Of a stretch of 64,000 bases of DNA, positions 53,432-60,902 are shown one piece after another. The stretch lies in the NCBI GenBank assembly GCA_037143795.1, contig JBAWXZ010000011.1:1-64000 (forward strand), written 5' to 3'. The stretch comes from Firm-13 sp037143795 (lineage in GTDB: Bacteria; Bacillota; Clostridia; Saccharofermentanales; Saccharofermentanaceae). Both the position numbers and the translations under genes were made by a program. The notes beneath the pieces were generated by a model. It did no database searches, was not told where the DNA came from, and worked only from the letters and a program-made list of their open reading frames with translations. Position 1 is the first letter of the stretch; each line of letters opens with the position of its first letter.

Positions 53432-54502
53432 ATGTTTCCTGCAATATCAATCACAAAGACCACTGCTCCGAAGGTAAAACCGGTTTCGGGCGAATCTTTG
53501 CCATTTGGCAAGTATTTCACTGATCATATGTTCATCATGGATTATATCAATGGTGAAGGATGGGTTAATCCTAGAATTGAGCCGTATGCTCCTTTTCTGA
53601 TCGATCCTTCCGCAATGGTTTTCCATTATGGACAAGCTGTTTTTGAGGGTCTGAAAGCCTATCGCTGTCCGGATGACAGTGTCAATCTGTTCCGTCCATT
53701 ACTGAATTTCGAACGAATCAATACATCCGATGCCCGGCTTGTCATCCCCCCGCTTGACGCCGAATTCTGCGTACATGCAACAAAAGAACTTGTAAAGCTT
53801 GATAAGGACTGGATTCCGTCCGGAGAAGGTGAATCTTTGTATATTCGCCCCTTTGTCATAGCGACCGACCCTTACCTTGGCGTTCGTGCTTCAGACACAT
53901 ATCGATTTATGATCATCCTTTCCCCGTCAGGCGCTTACTATCCGCAAGGCATTAACCCGGTAAAAATCTATGTGGAAGATACTTATGTACGTGCGGTCCG
54001 CGGCGGAACAGGCTTCACCAAATGTGCCGGCAATTATGCTTCGAGTCTTATTGCACAGGAAATCGCTCACAAAAAGGGCTACGTACAGGTATTATGGCTT
54101 GATGGAATTGAGCAGAAATATATAGAAGAAGTCGGATCAATGAATATTATCTTTGTAATTGACGGGAAGCTTGTCACTCCTGAACTCAATGGAAGTATAC
54201 TTCCCGGAATAACAAGAAGATCCTGCATTGAACTTGCCAAGTCCCTCCATATGGAAGTTGAAGAACGCAGAATCTCCATTGACGAAATTATTGAAGCCGG
54301 AAAGAACGGGCGGCTTTCTGAAGCCTTCGGTTCCGGAACCGCTGCTGTTATTTCACCTGTCGGTGAACTCAAGTACGAAGAACACGAGATTGTAATTAAC
54401 AATAATCAGATCGGTCCTATTGCACAGCTTTTCTATGACACAATCACCGGAGTCCAGAAGGGCACGCTTGAAGACAAGCTGGGCTGGACAATCAAGGTCT
54501 GA
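53432..54502 (+). CDS. ilvE: Branched-chain amino acid aminotransferase
   Basis: The 356-residue PLP enzyme transfers amino groups between glutamate and the 2-oxoacids of Leu, Ile and Val. It has the type II features FHYGQAVFEGLKAYR, CAGNYASSLIAQEIAHKKGY with the Schiff-base Lys region, and IEEVGSMNIIFV. GAAGGAGG precedes the ATG. Alone on its transcript, it is followed by a terminator. Its products could feed the four-subunit 2-oxoacid oxidoreductase at 32-34.7 kb. Confidence 0.95.
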   Translation: MFPAISITKTTAPKVKPVSGESLPFGKYFTDHMFIMDYINGEGWVNPRIEPYAPFLIDPSAMVFHYGQAVFEGLKAYRCPDDSVNLFRPLLNFERINTSDARLVIPPLDAEFCVHATKELVKLDKDWIPSGEGESLYIRPFVIATDPYLGVRASDTYRFMIILSPSGAYYPQGINPVKIYVEDTYVRAVRGGTGFTKCAGNYASSLIAQEIAHKKGYVQVLWLDGIEQKYIEEVGSMNIIFVIDGKLVTPELNGSILPGITRRSCIELAKSLHMEVEERRISIDEIIEAGKNGRLSEAFGSGTAAVISPVGELKYEEHEIVINNNQIGPIAQLFYDTITGVQKGTLEDKLGWTIKV

Positions 54503-54526
54503 GTCCGGTCATACTGCTAATTTCAG

Positions 54527-54557
54527 AGGGGAGGCACTTCAACAGGCTTCCCCTTTT
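54527..54557 (+). terminator. Intrinsic terminator of ilvE
   Basis: A nine-pair stem (AGGGGAGGC/GCTTCCCCT, one G-U) with a ten-base loop is followed by TTTT. Confidence 0.75.
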
Positions 54558-54718
54558 CCATGCAATAATTTTCGCACAACGATTTTAAGTCATATTCCGG
54601 ATAATTTTCCTGTATTTTTGCATTATTTCACGCCCGTATATACTGAACAGCATGTATACTGCATTGCAATAGGAATATTAGTCCTGCACCGGATTTACAG
54701 CTATACTGGAGAAAAAGC

Positions 54719-54910
54719 ATGAATGGATTTTTATATTTTCGCAAAAAGCAAAATCTGACCCAGCAGCAGGTCGCCGAAATGATGGGGCTTGACCAGACGA
54801 CAATCTCTAAATGGGAAATTGGAAAGAAGCTTCCCAGATCTGGAAAGCTCCCCTTTATTTCCGAATTGTATCATTGCAGAATGGAAGATTTATTTAACGA
54901 GTACCCGTGA
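54719..54910 (+). CDS. Small XRE-type helix-turn-helix protein
   Basis: The 63-residue protein is a bare XRE/Cro domain (about 5-58) with QQVAEMMGLDQTTISKWEIGKK as the helix-turn-helix. It has no effector domain. CTGGAG lies before the ATG. Its target is unknown. Confidence 0.78.
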   Translation: MNGFLYFRKKQNLTQQQVAEMMGLDQTTISKWEIGKKLPRSGKLPFISELYHCRMEDLFNEYP

Positions 54911-54968
54911 GCGCCGGAATTTCGAGCGTCGAATATATGATAGCCCCCGTATTTTGCAGCAAAGTATA

Positions 54969-55502
54969 TCAGGCCTTTGCTGCAAGATCCTGCATAGCCT
55001 TGCCGGTAAGCCGGTACCCGATCCACTCATCCTTAGACTCGGATCCAAGACTTTCATAAAAATGTCTTGATGGCATATTCCAGTCCAGGCAGGACCACTC
55101 TACCCTGCCGCAGTTGCGGTCAATCGCAAGCCGTGCCAGAAACGACAGAATCTTTCTGCCAAATCCCATTTTTCTTACCTCGGGCACGAGATACAAATCC
55201 TCCAGATAAATACCCGGCTGGCCTAGAAAAGTTGAATAATTGTGGAAAAACAACAGAAAACCTACAGGTTTTCCTAAATATTCCGCCAGAACAACTTCTG
55301 CATGCCCTTTTTCAAAAAGGGATTCGCGCAGTTTTTCTTTTGTAGCAACCACTTCATTTTCCATCTTTTCATACTTTGCAAGTTCATTTATAAAAAACAG
55401 AATTGTCTCTACGTCTTCAACTACGGCAAACCGTAAAATAAAGCCCTTAATATTTGTTGAAATATTGGATTGTACATCGGTATTCATTTCCATTTTATCC
55501 AT
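54969..55502 (-). CDS. GNAT family N-acetyltransferase
   Basis: The 177-residue protein has a GNAT fold, with the acetyl-CoA binding segment LVPEVRKMGFGRKILSFL (the R/Q-x2-G-x-G/A loop) and LDWNMPSRHFYESLG after it. It resembles diamine or small-amine acetyltransferases; the substrate is not certain. The ATG at 55502 is used, but those at codons 4 and 6 are also possible because no clear ribosome site is seen. Confidence 0.83.
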   Translation of the reverse strand: MDKMEMNTDVQSNISTNIKGFILRFAVVEDVETILFFINELAKYEKMENEVVATKEKLRESLFEKGHAEVVLAEYLGKPVGFLLFFHNYSTFLGQPGIYLEDLYLVPEVRKMGFGRKILSFLARLAIDRNCGRVEWSCLDWNMPSRHFYESLGSESKDEWIGYRLTGKAMQDLAAKA

Positions 55503-55524
55503 ACTGCCCCCGTTTTGCGGTCAA

Positions 55525-56700
55525 TCAAGCGAACCGTGTCATAATTTCCATGCACATACGGCCGTTATGATAGGGACATTTCCATGGGCCTGCCAGCTCC
55601 CTGGTTATATCATGCGATCCGTCTTCGTATGTGGTCCAGGCCCATTCCCCGGATGGCAGAATGACTTCTGTTGTCAGATAATCCAACAATTCATAAAGCA
55701 TTTCCAGATGCTCCGCTTCACCGCCGAACTTCTGATAATCGTTGGCAACTCCAATAATAGCTTCGGCCTGTACCCACCAGTCACGCTGTGTATTGTCCCG
55801 GCCGTTATGGGATTCATAATAGACGCCTCTTGAAGTATATGCCGCACGAATTACGTGTTCATAAAGAGCCTTGGAAACCGGAGAGGCGACGGCTGAAAGC
55901 GAGGCATCCCCAAGGACGTCAAGAGCCCGGTCAATCAGCCATGAGGCTTCAATATCATGCCCATATGAGTGCAGGTCAAGAAGTGATTTGAAATTCATGT
56001 CAAAAAACACCTCAAGGCGCTCTTTTCCGGCATTATACATATCCCCTGTAAGCTGTCTGACGGCAAAAATCAGCGAGGTCCTCACATTTGCATTTTGTGT
56101 CGCCTCATAGAGAACTGTATATGCCTCCATAATATGAAGCAGCGTGTTCATGGTTCTTTCTGCAATAACCCCGTTCTCTGAAAGCTCACTATTGCTCATC
56201 GGTCCGAAGTTACGGGTCAGCTGCTCGAGATATCCCTTATCATCACGCCACTTATCTTCAATAAGATTAAACAGGCCCATAGCCAGCTCAAGAGCCTCTG
56301 CTTTCCCTGCTGCCAGGTAATAATTCGAAAACGCATATACACCGAAAGCCTGATTATATAAGTGTTTGAATAGTTCAAGGGGCTTACCTTCGCCATCAAT
56401 CATCCAATAAAGACCGCCGAATTCTTTGTCCATTGCCTGATTGACAAGAAACAGATAAGCATGATCTGCCGCTGCAAGATATTCCGGCTTTTTCGTCCTG
56501 CGGTAGGCTTCCGACAATGTCCACAAAATACGGGAATGCAGGATTACTCCTTTGGGCCCAAGCGGGTCCACAATGCCGTCACTCCCGACATATCCATAAA
56601 AACCGCCATGTTCCTTATCAACAAGCTTTAGCCAGAACGGCAAAATCCGGGAACTGAGCATGTTCTCCATCTCACCTGCAAAATTAGAAAAAGCCTTCAT
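55525..56700 (-). CDS. Cellobiose 2-epimerase (AGE family)
   Basis: The 391-residue (alpha/alpha)6-barrel enzyme epimerises the reducing glucose of beta-1,4 disaccharides to mannose. The catalytic histidine motifs are present: SYGHDIEASWLID, QRDWWVQAEAIIG and GPWKCPYHNGRMCMEI. These match cellobiose 2-epimerases more closely than N-acylglucosamine 2-epimerases. AAGGGAGG precedes the ATG. The gene is preceded by a long palindrome at 56742-56771 and followed by the GNAT gene. Confidence 0.88.
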   Translation of the reverse strand: MKAFSNFAGEMENMLSSRILPFWLKLVDKEHGGFYGYVGSDGIVDPLGPKGVILHSRILWTLSEAYRRTKKPEYLAAADHAYLFLVNQAMDKEFGGLYWMIDGEGKPLELFKHLYNQAFGVYAFSNYYLAAGKAEALELAMGLFNLIEDKWRDDKGYLEQLTRNFGPMSNSELSENGVIAERTMNTLLHIMEAYTVLYEATQNANVRTSLIFAVRQLTGDMYNAGKERLEVFFDMNFKSLLDLHSYGHDIEASWLIDRALDVLGDASLSAVASPVSKALYEHVIRAAYTSRGVYYESHNGRDNTQRDWWVQAEAIIGVANDYQKFGGEAEHLEMLYELLDYLTTEVILPSGEWAWTTYEDGSHDITRELAGPWKCPYHNGRMCMEIMTRFA

Positions 56701-56741
56701 GTTACCTCCCTTGTGCAGCGAACAACCGGCAAAGACTGCAC

Positions 56742-56771
56742 AGGTATAATATTTTTAAAAATATTATACCT
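56742..56771. promoter_or_regulatory. Perfect 30-bp palindrome between divergent genes
   Basis: Each 15-base arm is AGGTATAATATTTTT and its complement. The palindrome carries a TATAAT on each strand and lies 42 bases upstream of the epimerase gene. The divergent hypothetical gene starts 128 bases away on the other side. It could be an operator, a pair of -10 elements, or a hairpin. Confidence 0.6.
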
Positions 56772-56899
56772 CATTCATTCATCCTGCTCCACTGAAAACA
56801 GCCTGATAATGACCTTCGGGAAAAAGACTGGCACGATGTTGGTATTTTCGGATATAATTCATGTATTCTAATTGAAGTAAAAAGAGCGGAGAAAAATGA

Positions 56900-57370
56900 A
56901 TGATTGAAAATATACCCGGCGAAAATATTTCCAGTGAACTTCCGGTTGTTGAGCTGATCATGGGAGACCTTTTTGAAGGTTTTACCGTATCAGATTTTTC
57001 GGATAAGATTTATGAATGCATACATGACGGGAAAAGTATCCGGGTGATTCAAAAATCCGTCCGGCCAAAACCAGACCGCGTATGTGTCGGATTTCTTTTT
57101 CTGCTTGACGAACCCCATCGTTTCAGGGTAGATGTGCTGATTCCTGAAAACTGCACGAATGCCCGGGTATCCCTGCAGGGGCAGGAACTCATCGGATTTT
57201 TTTCGTCCAATATTCCGGATGATGCCGAACCTATGCATACAACAAACTGCGGGCATCAGCAGAAAATATCCACGCTTCACCCCGGAGAGTTTCAGTCGAT
57301 CAACTTCCGGTGGGAGTCCGGTGACGTTTTGAAGTTTGATTTTTATTTCGGGGATTATGAAAATACATGA
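56900..57370 (+). CDS. Hypothetical protein with beta-sandwich domain like the C-terminus of GH127-type hydrolases
   Basis: The 156-residue protein has no signal peptide or membrane helix. Its second half has a pattern (FRVDVLIPENCTNARVSLQG ... GEFQSINFRWESGDVLKFDF) that resembles the non-catalytic beta-sandwich at the end of GH127/DUF1680 enzymes; this is a weak, by-eye match. CGGAG lies eight bases before the ATG. It is divergent from the epimerase gene. Its function is unknown. Confidence 0.55.
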   Translation: MIENIPGENISSELPVVELIMGDLFEGFTVSDFSDKIYECIHDGKSIRVIQKSVRPKPDRVCVGFLFLLDEPHRFRVDVLIPENCTNARVSLQGQELIGFFSSNIPDDAEPMHTTNCGHQQKISTLHPGEFQSINFRWESGDVLKFDFYFGDYENT

Positions 57371-57391
57371 TTATTCCGAATGCAGTTTATA

Positions 57392-57417
57392 TCCGGCCTG
57401 ATATTTATAAGGCCGGA
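57392..57417. terminator. Hairpin between convergent genes
   Basis: A perfect seven-pair stem (TCCGGCC/GGCCGGA) with a 12-base AT loop lies between the hypothetical gene and the M28-like gene, which converge here. No T run follows on either strand, so termination is only likely, not certain. Confidence 0.45.
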
Positions 57418-57427
57418 ATCTCATCGG

Positions 57428-58696
57428 TCAGGAGGATGCTGCCGGAGTTGAAGCGGTTTCTCCCGCAGGCGGCGTTACTGTTGTAATAACGTGAATTACA
57501 GGGGCAATCGTAGCACCACCGGCATATGCCGCTTTGGTCAGGGAATTATGCGCCCCCTTCTCAATCGCCTTTAAAATAATGAATGCAGTATTGTTAATTC
57601 GCTTAACAAGTTGATCAGCAGGCAGGGCTTCGTCCAGTATTTTGAGTGAATCACTGCTTGTCCTGCGAATCATTCCGCTGTCAGTCTGTAGTTTTAAATT
57701 CTTCGTCTCTTTCATATCTGTAGTTTTTGTGTAGTTATAATCATAAGATTCGAAAAAAACAATCGGAACTCCGGCGCGGTCAAAAGGTACATAATCGGAA
57801 AGAGTTGTTGTTACTTCGCGGTAAACATCGGCTGCACCGTTACCATCAATATCGAACGACAGGCCGCTCTCGTTATAAAGAAGATCGATACCATTTTTAT
57901 AGGAGAGCTGGTTCTCATAGACGACATCATAAACTTCGTAAAGCTTTCTTCTCATTTCATATTTTTGTCCGGGCACAAGAGAATTCCATCCGGCACTTGC
58001 ATAGAGCTTATCACCCGCATAAATGCTTTCGACACAGTACATGACATCGGTCGAAGCAATTTCATCAGCGGTCATCTGTGCAGCATATGCAGCGGCTCCG
58101 GCATATGAATCGGATCCTGCTCCAAATGCAATCAGTACAACATCATATCCCATACTGTTTGTCCTGATTTCCCTGGCAAGCGTTAAAAGAGCCCCGATTC
58201 CGCAAGCATTATCCTGAATCCCATCATAATCCGGCATTGCAGCTGCATCCGCTGATCCGAACTTGGTGTCGTAATGCGCCCCTACGATAACCTGCCTTTT
58301 CTTTAGAATATAATTACCCTGAAGATCCTGAAACATAAGGCCCTCACCCGGAATACGGATAATATAATTGGTTGACGTACCGGTCTGGTCTGCAGATGTA
58401 ACGGTCTGTTCTTCAACTTTGTATCCCAATTTTTCAAATTCGCTTTTAATGTAGGCGCCTGCTTCTTTTTCTTCAGGTGAATATGCTTTCCGAAATGGGT
58501 ACATTTCGGCTATAGTCTGTGCAATCTTTGCGCCGTAATCTCCATAATCCGCAAGAACCTCCACCGTTTTATCCGCACTTCCGCAGCCGGTTAAAAGCCC
58601 GGGAAGGATAAATACAAGGCAAAGAAACAAGCCGGCAAGCTTATGGCAAACCGACGATCTCCCTTCAGGATAATCATCATCGTGGCAAAAGTGCAT
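57428..58696 (-). CDS. M28-family peptidase-like lipoprotein lacking key metal ligands
   Basis: The 422-residue protein has a signal peptide ending in the lipobox LLTGC (Cys38), so it is a lipoprotein. The M28 fold is recognisable by VIVGAHYDTKFG (His141, Asp143), DNACGIGALLTLA (Asp162), and SDYVPFDRAGVPIVFFES. At the usual EE pair (general base and zinc ligand) the sequence is FGAGSD (Gly194-Ser195). SDY stands for SDH, and the late His is not seen. It is probably not an active aminopeptidase. The ATG at 58696 has GGAAGGGG upstream; an ATG at 58723 would overlap the upstream gene by ten bases. Confidence 0.72.
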   Translation of the reverse strand: MHFCHDDDYPEGRSSVCHKLAGLFLCLVFILPGLLTGCGSADKTVEVLADYGDYGAKIAQTIAEMYPFRKAYSPEEKEAGAYIKSEFEKLGYKVEEQTVTSADQTGTSTNYIIRIPGEGLMFQDLQGNYILKKRQVIVGAHYDTKFGSADAAAMPDYDGIQDNACGIGALLTLAREIRTNSMGYDVVLIAFGAGSDSYAGAAAYAAQMTADEIASTDVMYCVESIYAGDKLYASAGWNSLVPGQKYEMRRKLYEVYDVVYENQLSYKNGIDLLYNESGLSFDIDGNGAADVYREVTTTLSDYVPFDRAGVPIVFFESYDYNYTKTTDMKETKNLKLQTDSGMIRRTSSDSLKILDEALPADQLVKRINNTAFIILKAIEKGAHNSLTKAAYAGGATIAPVIHVITTVTPPAGETASTPAASS

Positions 58697-58713
58697 ATAT
58701 TGCCCCTTCCTCA

Positions 58714-59730
58714 TTACTGGCATATTCCGGAAAGGAGCTTGTCAAAAACAAGCGCCGCTTCTTCAACAGGGATCATATCAATGAACGGCTTGCCTTCGGA
58801 TTCGAGGCGCACAATCGGCACCGGCTCTGTTCTGTTTTCATAATTTTTAGTAATTCTCTTAAGAAGCGTATCTTTTGTAACTCCTGTCACAGTAGTCGGC
58901 AGACCGTTCTTGACATATAATTTCCGCAGTGCATCACTTTGAAATAATGCAATCATACCGAGGGCCATTGCTTCCCCGTGTGTATATTTAAGAAATCGGA
59001 AATGTCCTTCGATGGCTTCCGCAATCTCCTGCCCAAAGGCAAGATACCCAGGATTTGCATCAAGAAGGATTTTTCTTGTCTGGATACAGGTATCAACCAG
59101 ACTGAACATGTCTACATTGGGACTATCCAGGTTAGCAAGCAAATCCGGATTTTCCAGAAGCCCGTATTGAATTACCTGTGCAATTCCGTTCGCCTGAAAA
59201 CGAGGCGGAAGAGTCCGCAGATAATCTGTATCAATAATTACATGGATCGGAGAATAAGTGACTCCAATCTGATTCTTATGGCTTTGAAAATTAAGGAAAG
59301 CATCCCGGGCAGTTGAAGAATCTATCATGGCCAGCAGTGATGTAGGAATCTGTATATACTCGATGCCCTTCCGGAAAGTAGCGGCAACAAAGGCTGCAAC
59401 ATCAATAACACCGCCTCCGCCAAGTGCAAAGAGGATATCAGAATGTGAGAATTCAATATCAGTAAGGCGTTCAAAGACCGCACGGACAACATCGAAAGAT
59501 TTTGCTGCCTGACTGCCGTCAATAACGATAACCAGAGGCTTAATTCCGATACGTTCAAATTGACGCACGAAATCACTGATGTAATATCCTGATACTTCCC
59601 TGTCTGTGATGACGGCAACCTGGGCCTTTTCAAGCCGCGACTTGAAAATATCGGTAAGATAAAGCTGTGCGACCGCTTGTCCGCACTCTACAGGATACAT
59701 TGTCCCAGCATTGATTTTTGTAAGCTCCAT
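58714..59730 (-). CDS. 3-dehydroquinate synthase-like protein with altered active site
   Basis: The 338-residue protein has the AroB fold: the glycine-rich NAD segment FALGGGGVIDVAAFVAAT, IQIPTSLLAMIDSS, and HKNQIGVTYSPIHVIIDTDYLRTLP-type sequence. The residues that make AroB work are changed. The SVGGK loop reads STARD (139-143), AEVIK with the zinc Glu reads AQVIQ (184-188), and the GHT zinc His is Gln234. Only the third zinc His (His251 in THGEAMALGM) remains. It is unlikely to be a working dehydroquinate synthase. ATG 59730 has AGGAGG at good spacing. No other shikimate gene is nearby. Confidence 0.78.
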   Translation of the reverse strand: MELTKINAGTMYPVECGQAVAQLYLTDIFKSRLEKAQVAVITDREVSGYYISDFVRQFERIGIKPLVIVIDGSQAAKSFDVVRAVFERLTDIEFSHSDILFALGGGGVIDVAAFVAATFRKGIEYIQIPTSLLAMIDSSTARDAFLNFQSHKNQIGVTYSPIHVIIDTDYLRTLPPRFQANGIAQVIQYGLLENPDLLANLDSPNVDMFSLVDTCIQTRKILLDANPGYLAFGQEIAEAIEGHFRFLKYTHGEAMALGMIALFQSDALRKLYVKNGLPTTVTGVTKDTLLKRITKNYENRTEPVPIVRLESEGKPFIDMIPVEEAALVFDKLLSGICQ

Positions 59731-59820
59731 GAGTCCTCCTAAAAAACAGCCTCTTATTATCATACCATTTTCGACTCAAAGATGGCAGTCCCTCTCGAAA
59801 AACCGCAAATTGACATGGGA

Positions 59821-60255
59821 TCAGATGTAATACATTCCTTCACCGGATTGCTGCATCCTATAGTCATCCACCAGATCTGAAAGGAAAATCGAATGCAGAG
59901 ATTCAGTTACATTTTGGTTTAACCTTGTCCATACCTGCTGCGTAAGGAATAAACGGATATCGGTCTGCTCAGGATCGTCAATCTCAATCAGCAGCAAATC
60001 CCCCTCCAATACGGAGACAATTTCGCTCAATCGTATTTCTGACGGTGATTTAGTAAGAAGATAACCGCCTTGAGCGCCTTTGACACTTTTTACTATTCCT
60101 GCCCTTCTTAAAACAGAGAAGTCCTGTTCAAGGTATTTCAGAGAAATATCCTGCCTTTGGGCTATTTCATGAAGCGCAACATGGCCGTGGTCAGAAAAAG
60201 CAGCCAGATCAACTAAAGCACGAAGTCCATAACGGCATTTGGTAGATAATTTCAT
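59821..60255 (-). CDS. Rrf2 family transcriptional regulator (no cysteine cluster)
   Basis: The 144-residue protein begins with MKLSTKCRYGLRALVDLA, the Rrf2 signature, followed by the winged helix (IAQRQDISLKYLEQDFSVLRRAGIV) and KGAQGGYLL. It lacks the three cysteines that hold an iron-sulfur cluster in IscR/NsrR. Its C-terminal half differs from its neighbour, so it may sense something other than a cluster. GAGGAGAGG precedes the ATG. Confidence 0.9.
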   Translation of the reverse strand: MKLSTKCRYGLRALVDLAAFSDHGHVALHEIAQRQDISLKYLEQDFSVLRRAGIVKSVKGAQGGYLLTKSPSEIRLSEIVSVLEGDLLLIEIDDPEQTDIRLFLTQQVWTRLNQNVTESLHSIFLSDLVDDYRMQQSGEGMYYI

Positions 60256-60274
60256 TTTATCCTCTCCTCACACA

Positions 60275-60289
60275 GCCGGATCATCCGGC
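60275..60289. promoter_or_regulatory. 15-bp palindrome upstream of the first Rrf2 gene
   Basis: GCCGGATCATCCGGC is a palindrome with a single central base, 20 bases before the Rrf2 gene at 60255 and 33 bases after the other Rrf2 gene. It could be an operator or a small RNA hairpin. Confidence 0.4.
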
Positions 60290-60321
60290 CGCCGGCACCC
60301 GCCCGATTATGATCCGTGGTT

Positions 60322-60765
60322 CTATATAGAGTAATCAACACTTTCCCTTGTGGTTTTCCGATTAAAATCCCTGACAAGATCCGCGATACTTATCGTATCA
60401 ACTGTTTCGGAAATAGCCCCGAAAAGCTTCTTCCAGGCAGTTCTGGTCACGCAATTGGAGCTTTTCCCGCAGACGCTGTTTTCTTCAATGCACATAACGG
60501 GAGAAATGGATTTCTCTGTCGCCCGGAGTACATCGCCAACCAAAATCAGACCTGCGGGTCTGGCAAGCTGATATCCGCCGTATGCACCGCGGGAACTTGA
60601 AATAATCCTGTTTTTTCTAAGGAGGGAAAAAATCTGCTCCAGGTAATTATCTGAAATCTGCGTTCTCTTGCTTATTTCCCGGATGCTTATGGTCTGTTCA
60701 TCCTGACAAAGTGCAATCGCCATAACAGCCTCAAGCGCATAACTTCCTCTGGTAGATATCCTCAT
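60322..60765 (-). CDS. Rrf2 family regulator with IscR-like cysteines
   Basis: The 147-residue protein opens MRISTRGSYALEAVMAIAL, then has the winged helix and SRGAYGGYQLARP. In the C-terminal half it has C-x6-C-x5-C (CIEENSVCGKSSNC), close to the IscR cluster pattern C-x5-C-x5-C, so it may bind a [2Fe-2S] cluster. No isc or suf genes are near. GGGAGAGATG precedes the ATG. It and the following paralogue at 59821 are probably co-transcribed. Confidence 0.9.
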   Translation of the reverse strand: MRISTRGSYALEAVMAIALCQDEQTISIREISKRTQISDNYLEQIFSLLRKNRIISSSRGAYGGYQLARPAGLILVGDVLRATEKSISPVMCIEENSVCGKSSNCVTRTAWKKLFGAISETVDTISIADLVRDFNRKTTRESVDYSI

Positions 60766-60858
60766 TTTTCATCTCTCCCTTATCCTATATGAGTACACAT
60801 GTATAATGTAACATTTTACTGTTGAAGGTGCAAGTCAAACCTCAGTTCACTGCAAACG

Positions 60859-60867
60859 TGATATAAT
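60859..60867 (+). promoter_or_regulatory. Extended -10 promoter candidate for the DacA-like gene
   Basis: TGATATAAT (TGn plus perfect TATAAT) lies 36 bases before the ATG at 60903. No clear -35 is seen. The divergent Rrf2 gene shares this 137-base gap. Confidence 0.5.
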
Positions 60868-60902
60868 AAAAACAATTATAGATATGTATCGGAGTAGCCG
60901 TA

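Noticed and set aside
56829..56846. Sigma-54 promoter before the orphan gene at 56900
   Set aside because: TGGCAC is present, but the -12 GC is GT and no sigma-54 activator gene is nearby; TATAAT at 56853 is a simpler -10 element.
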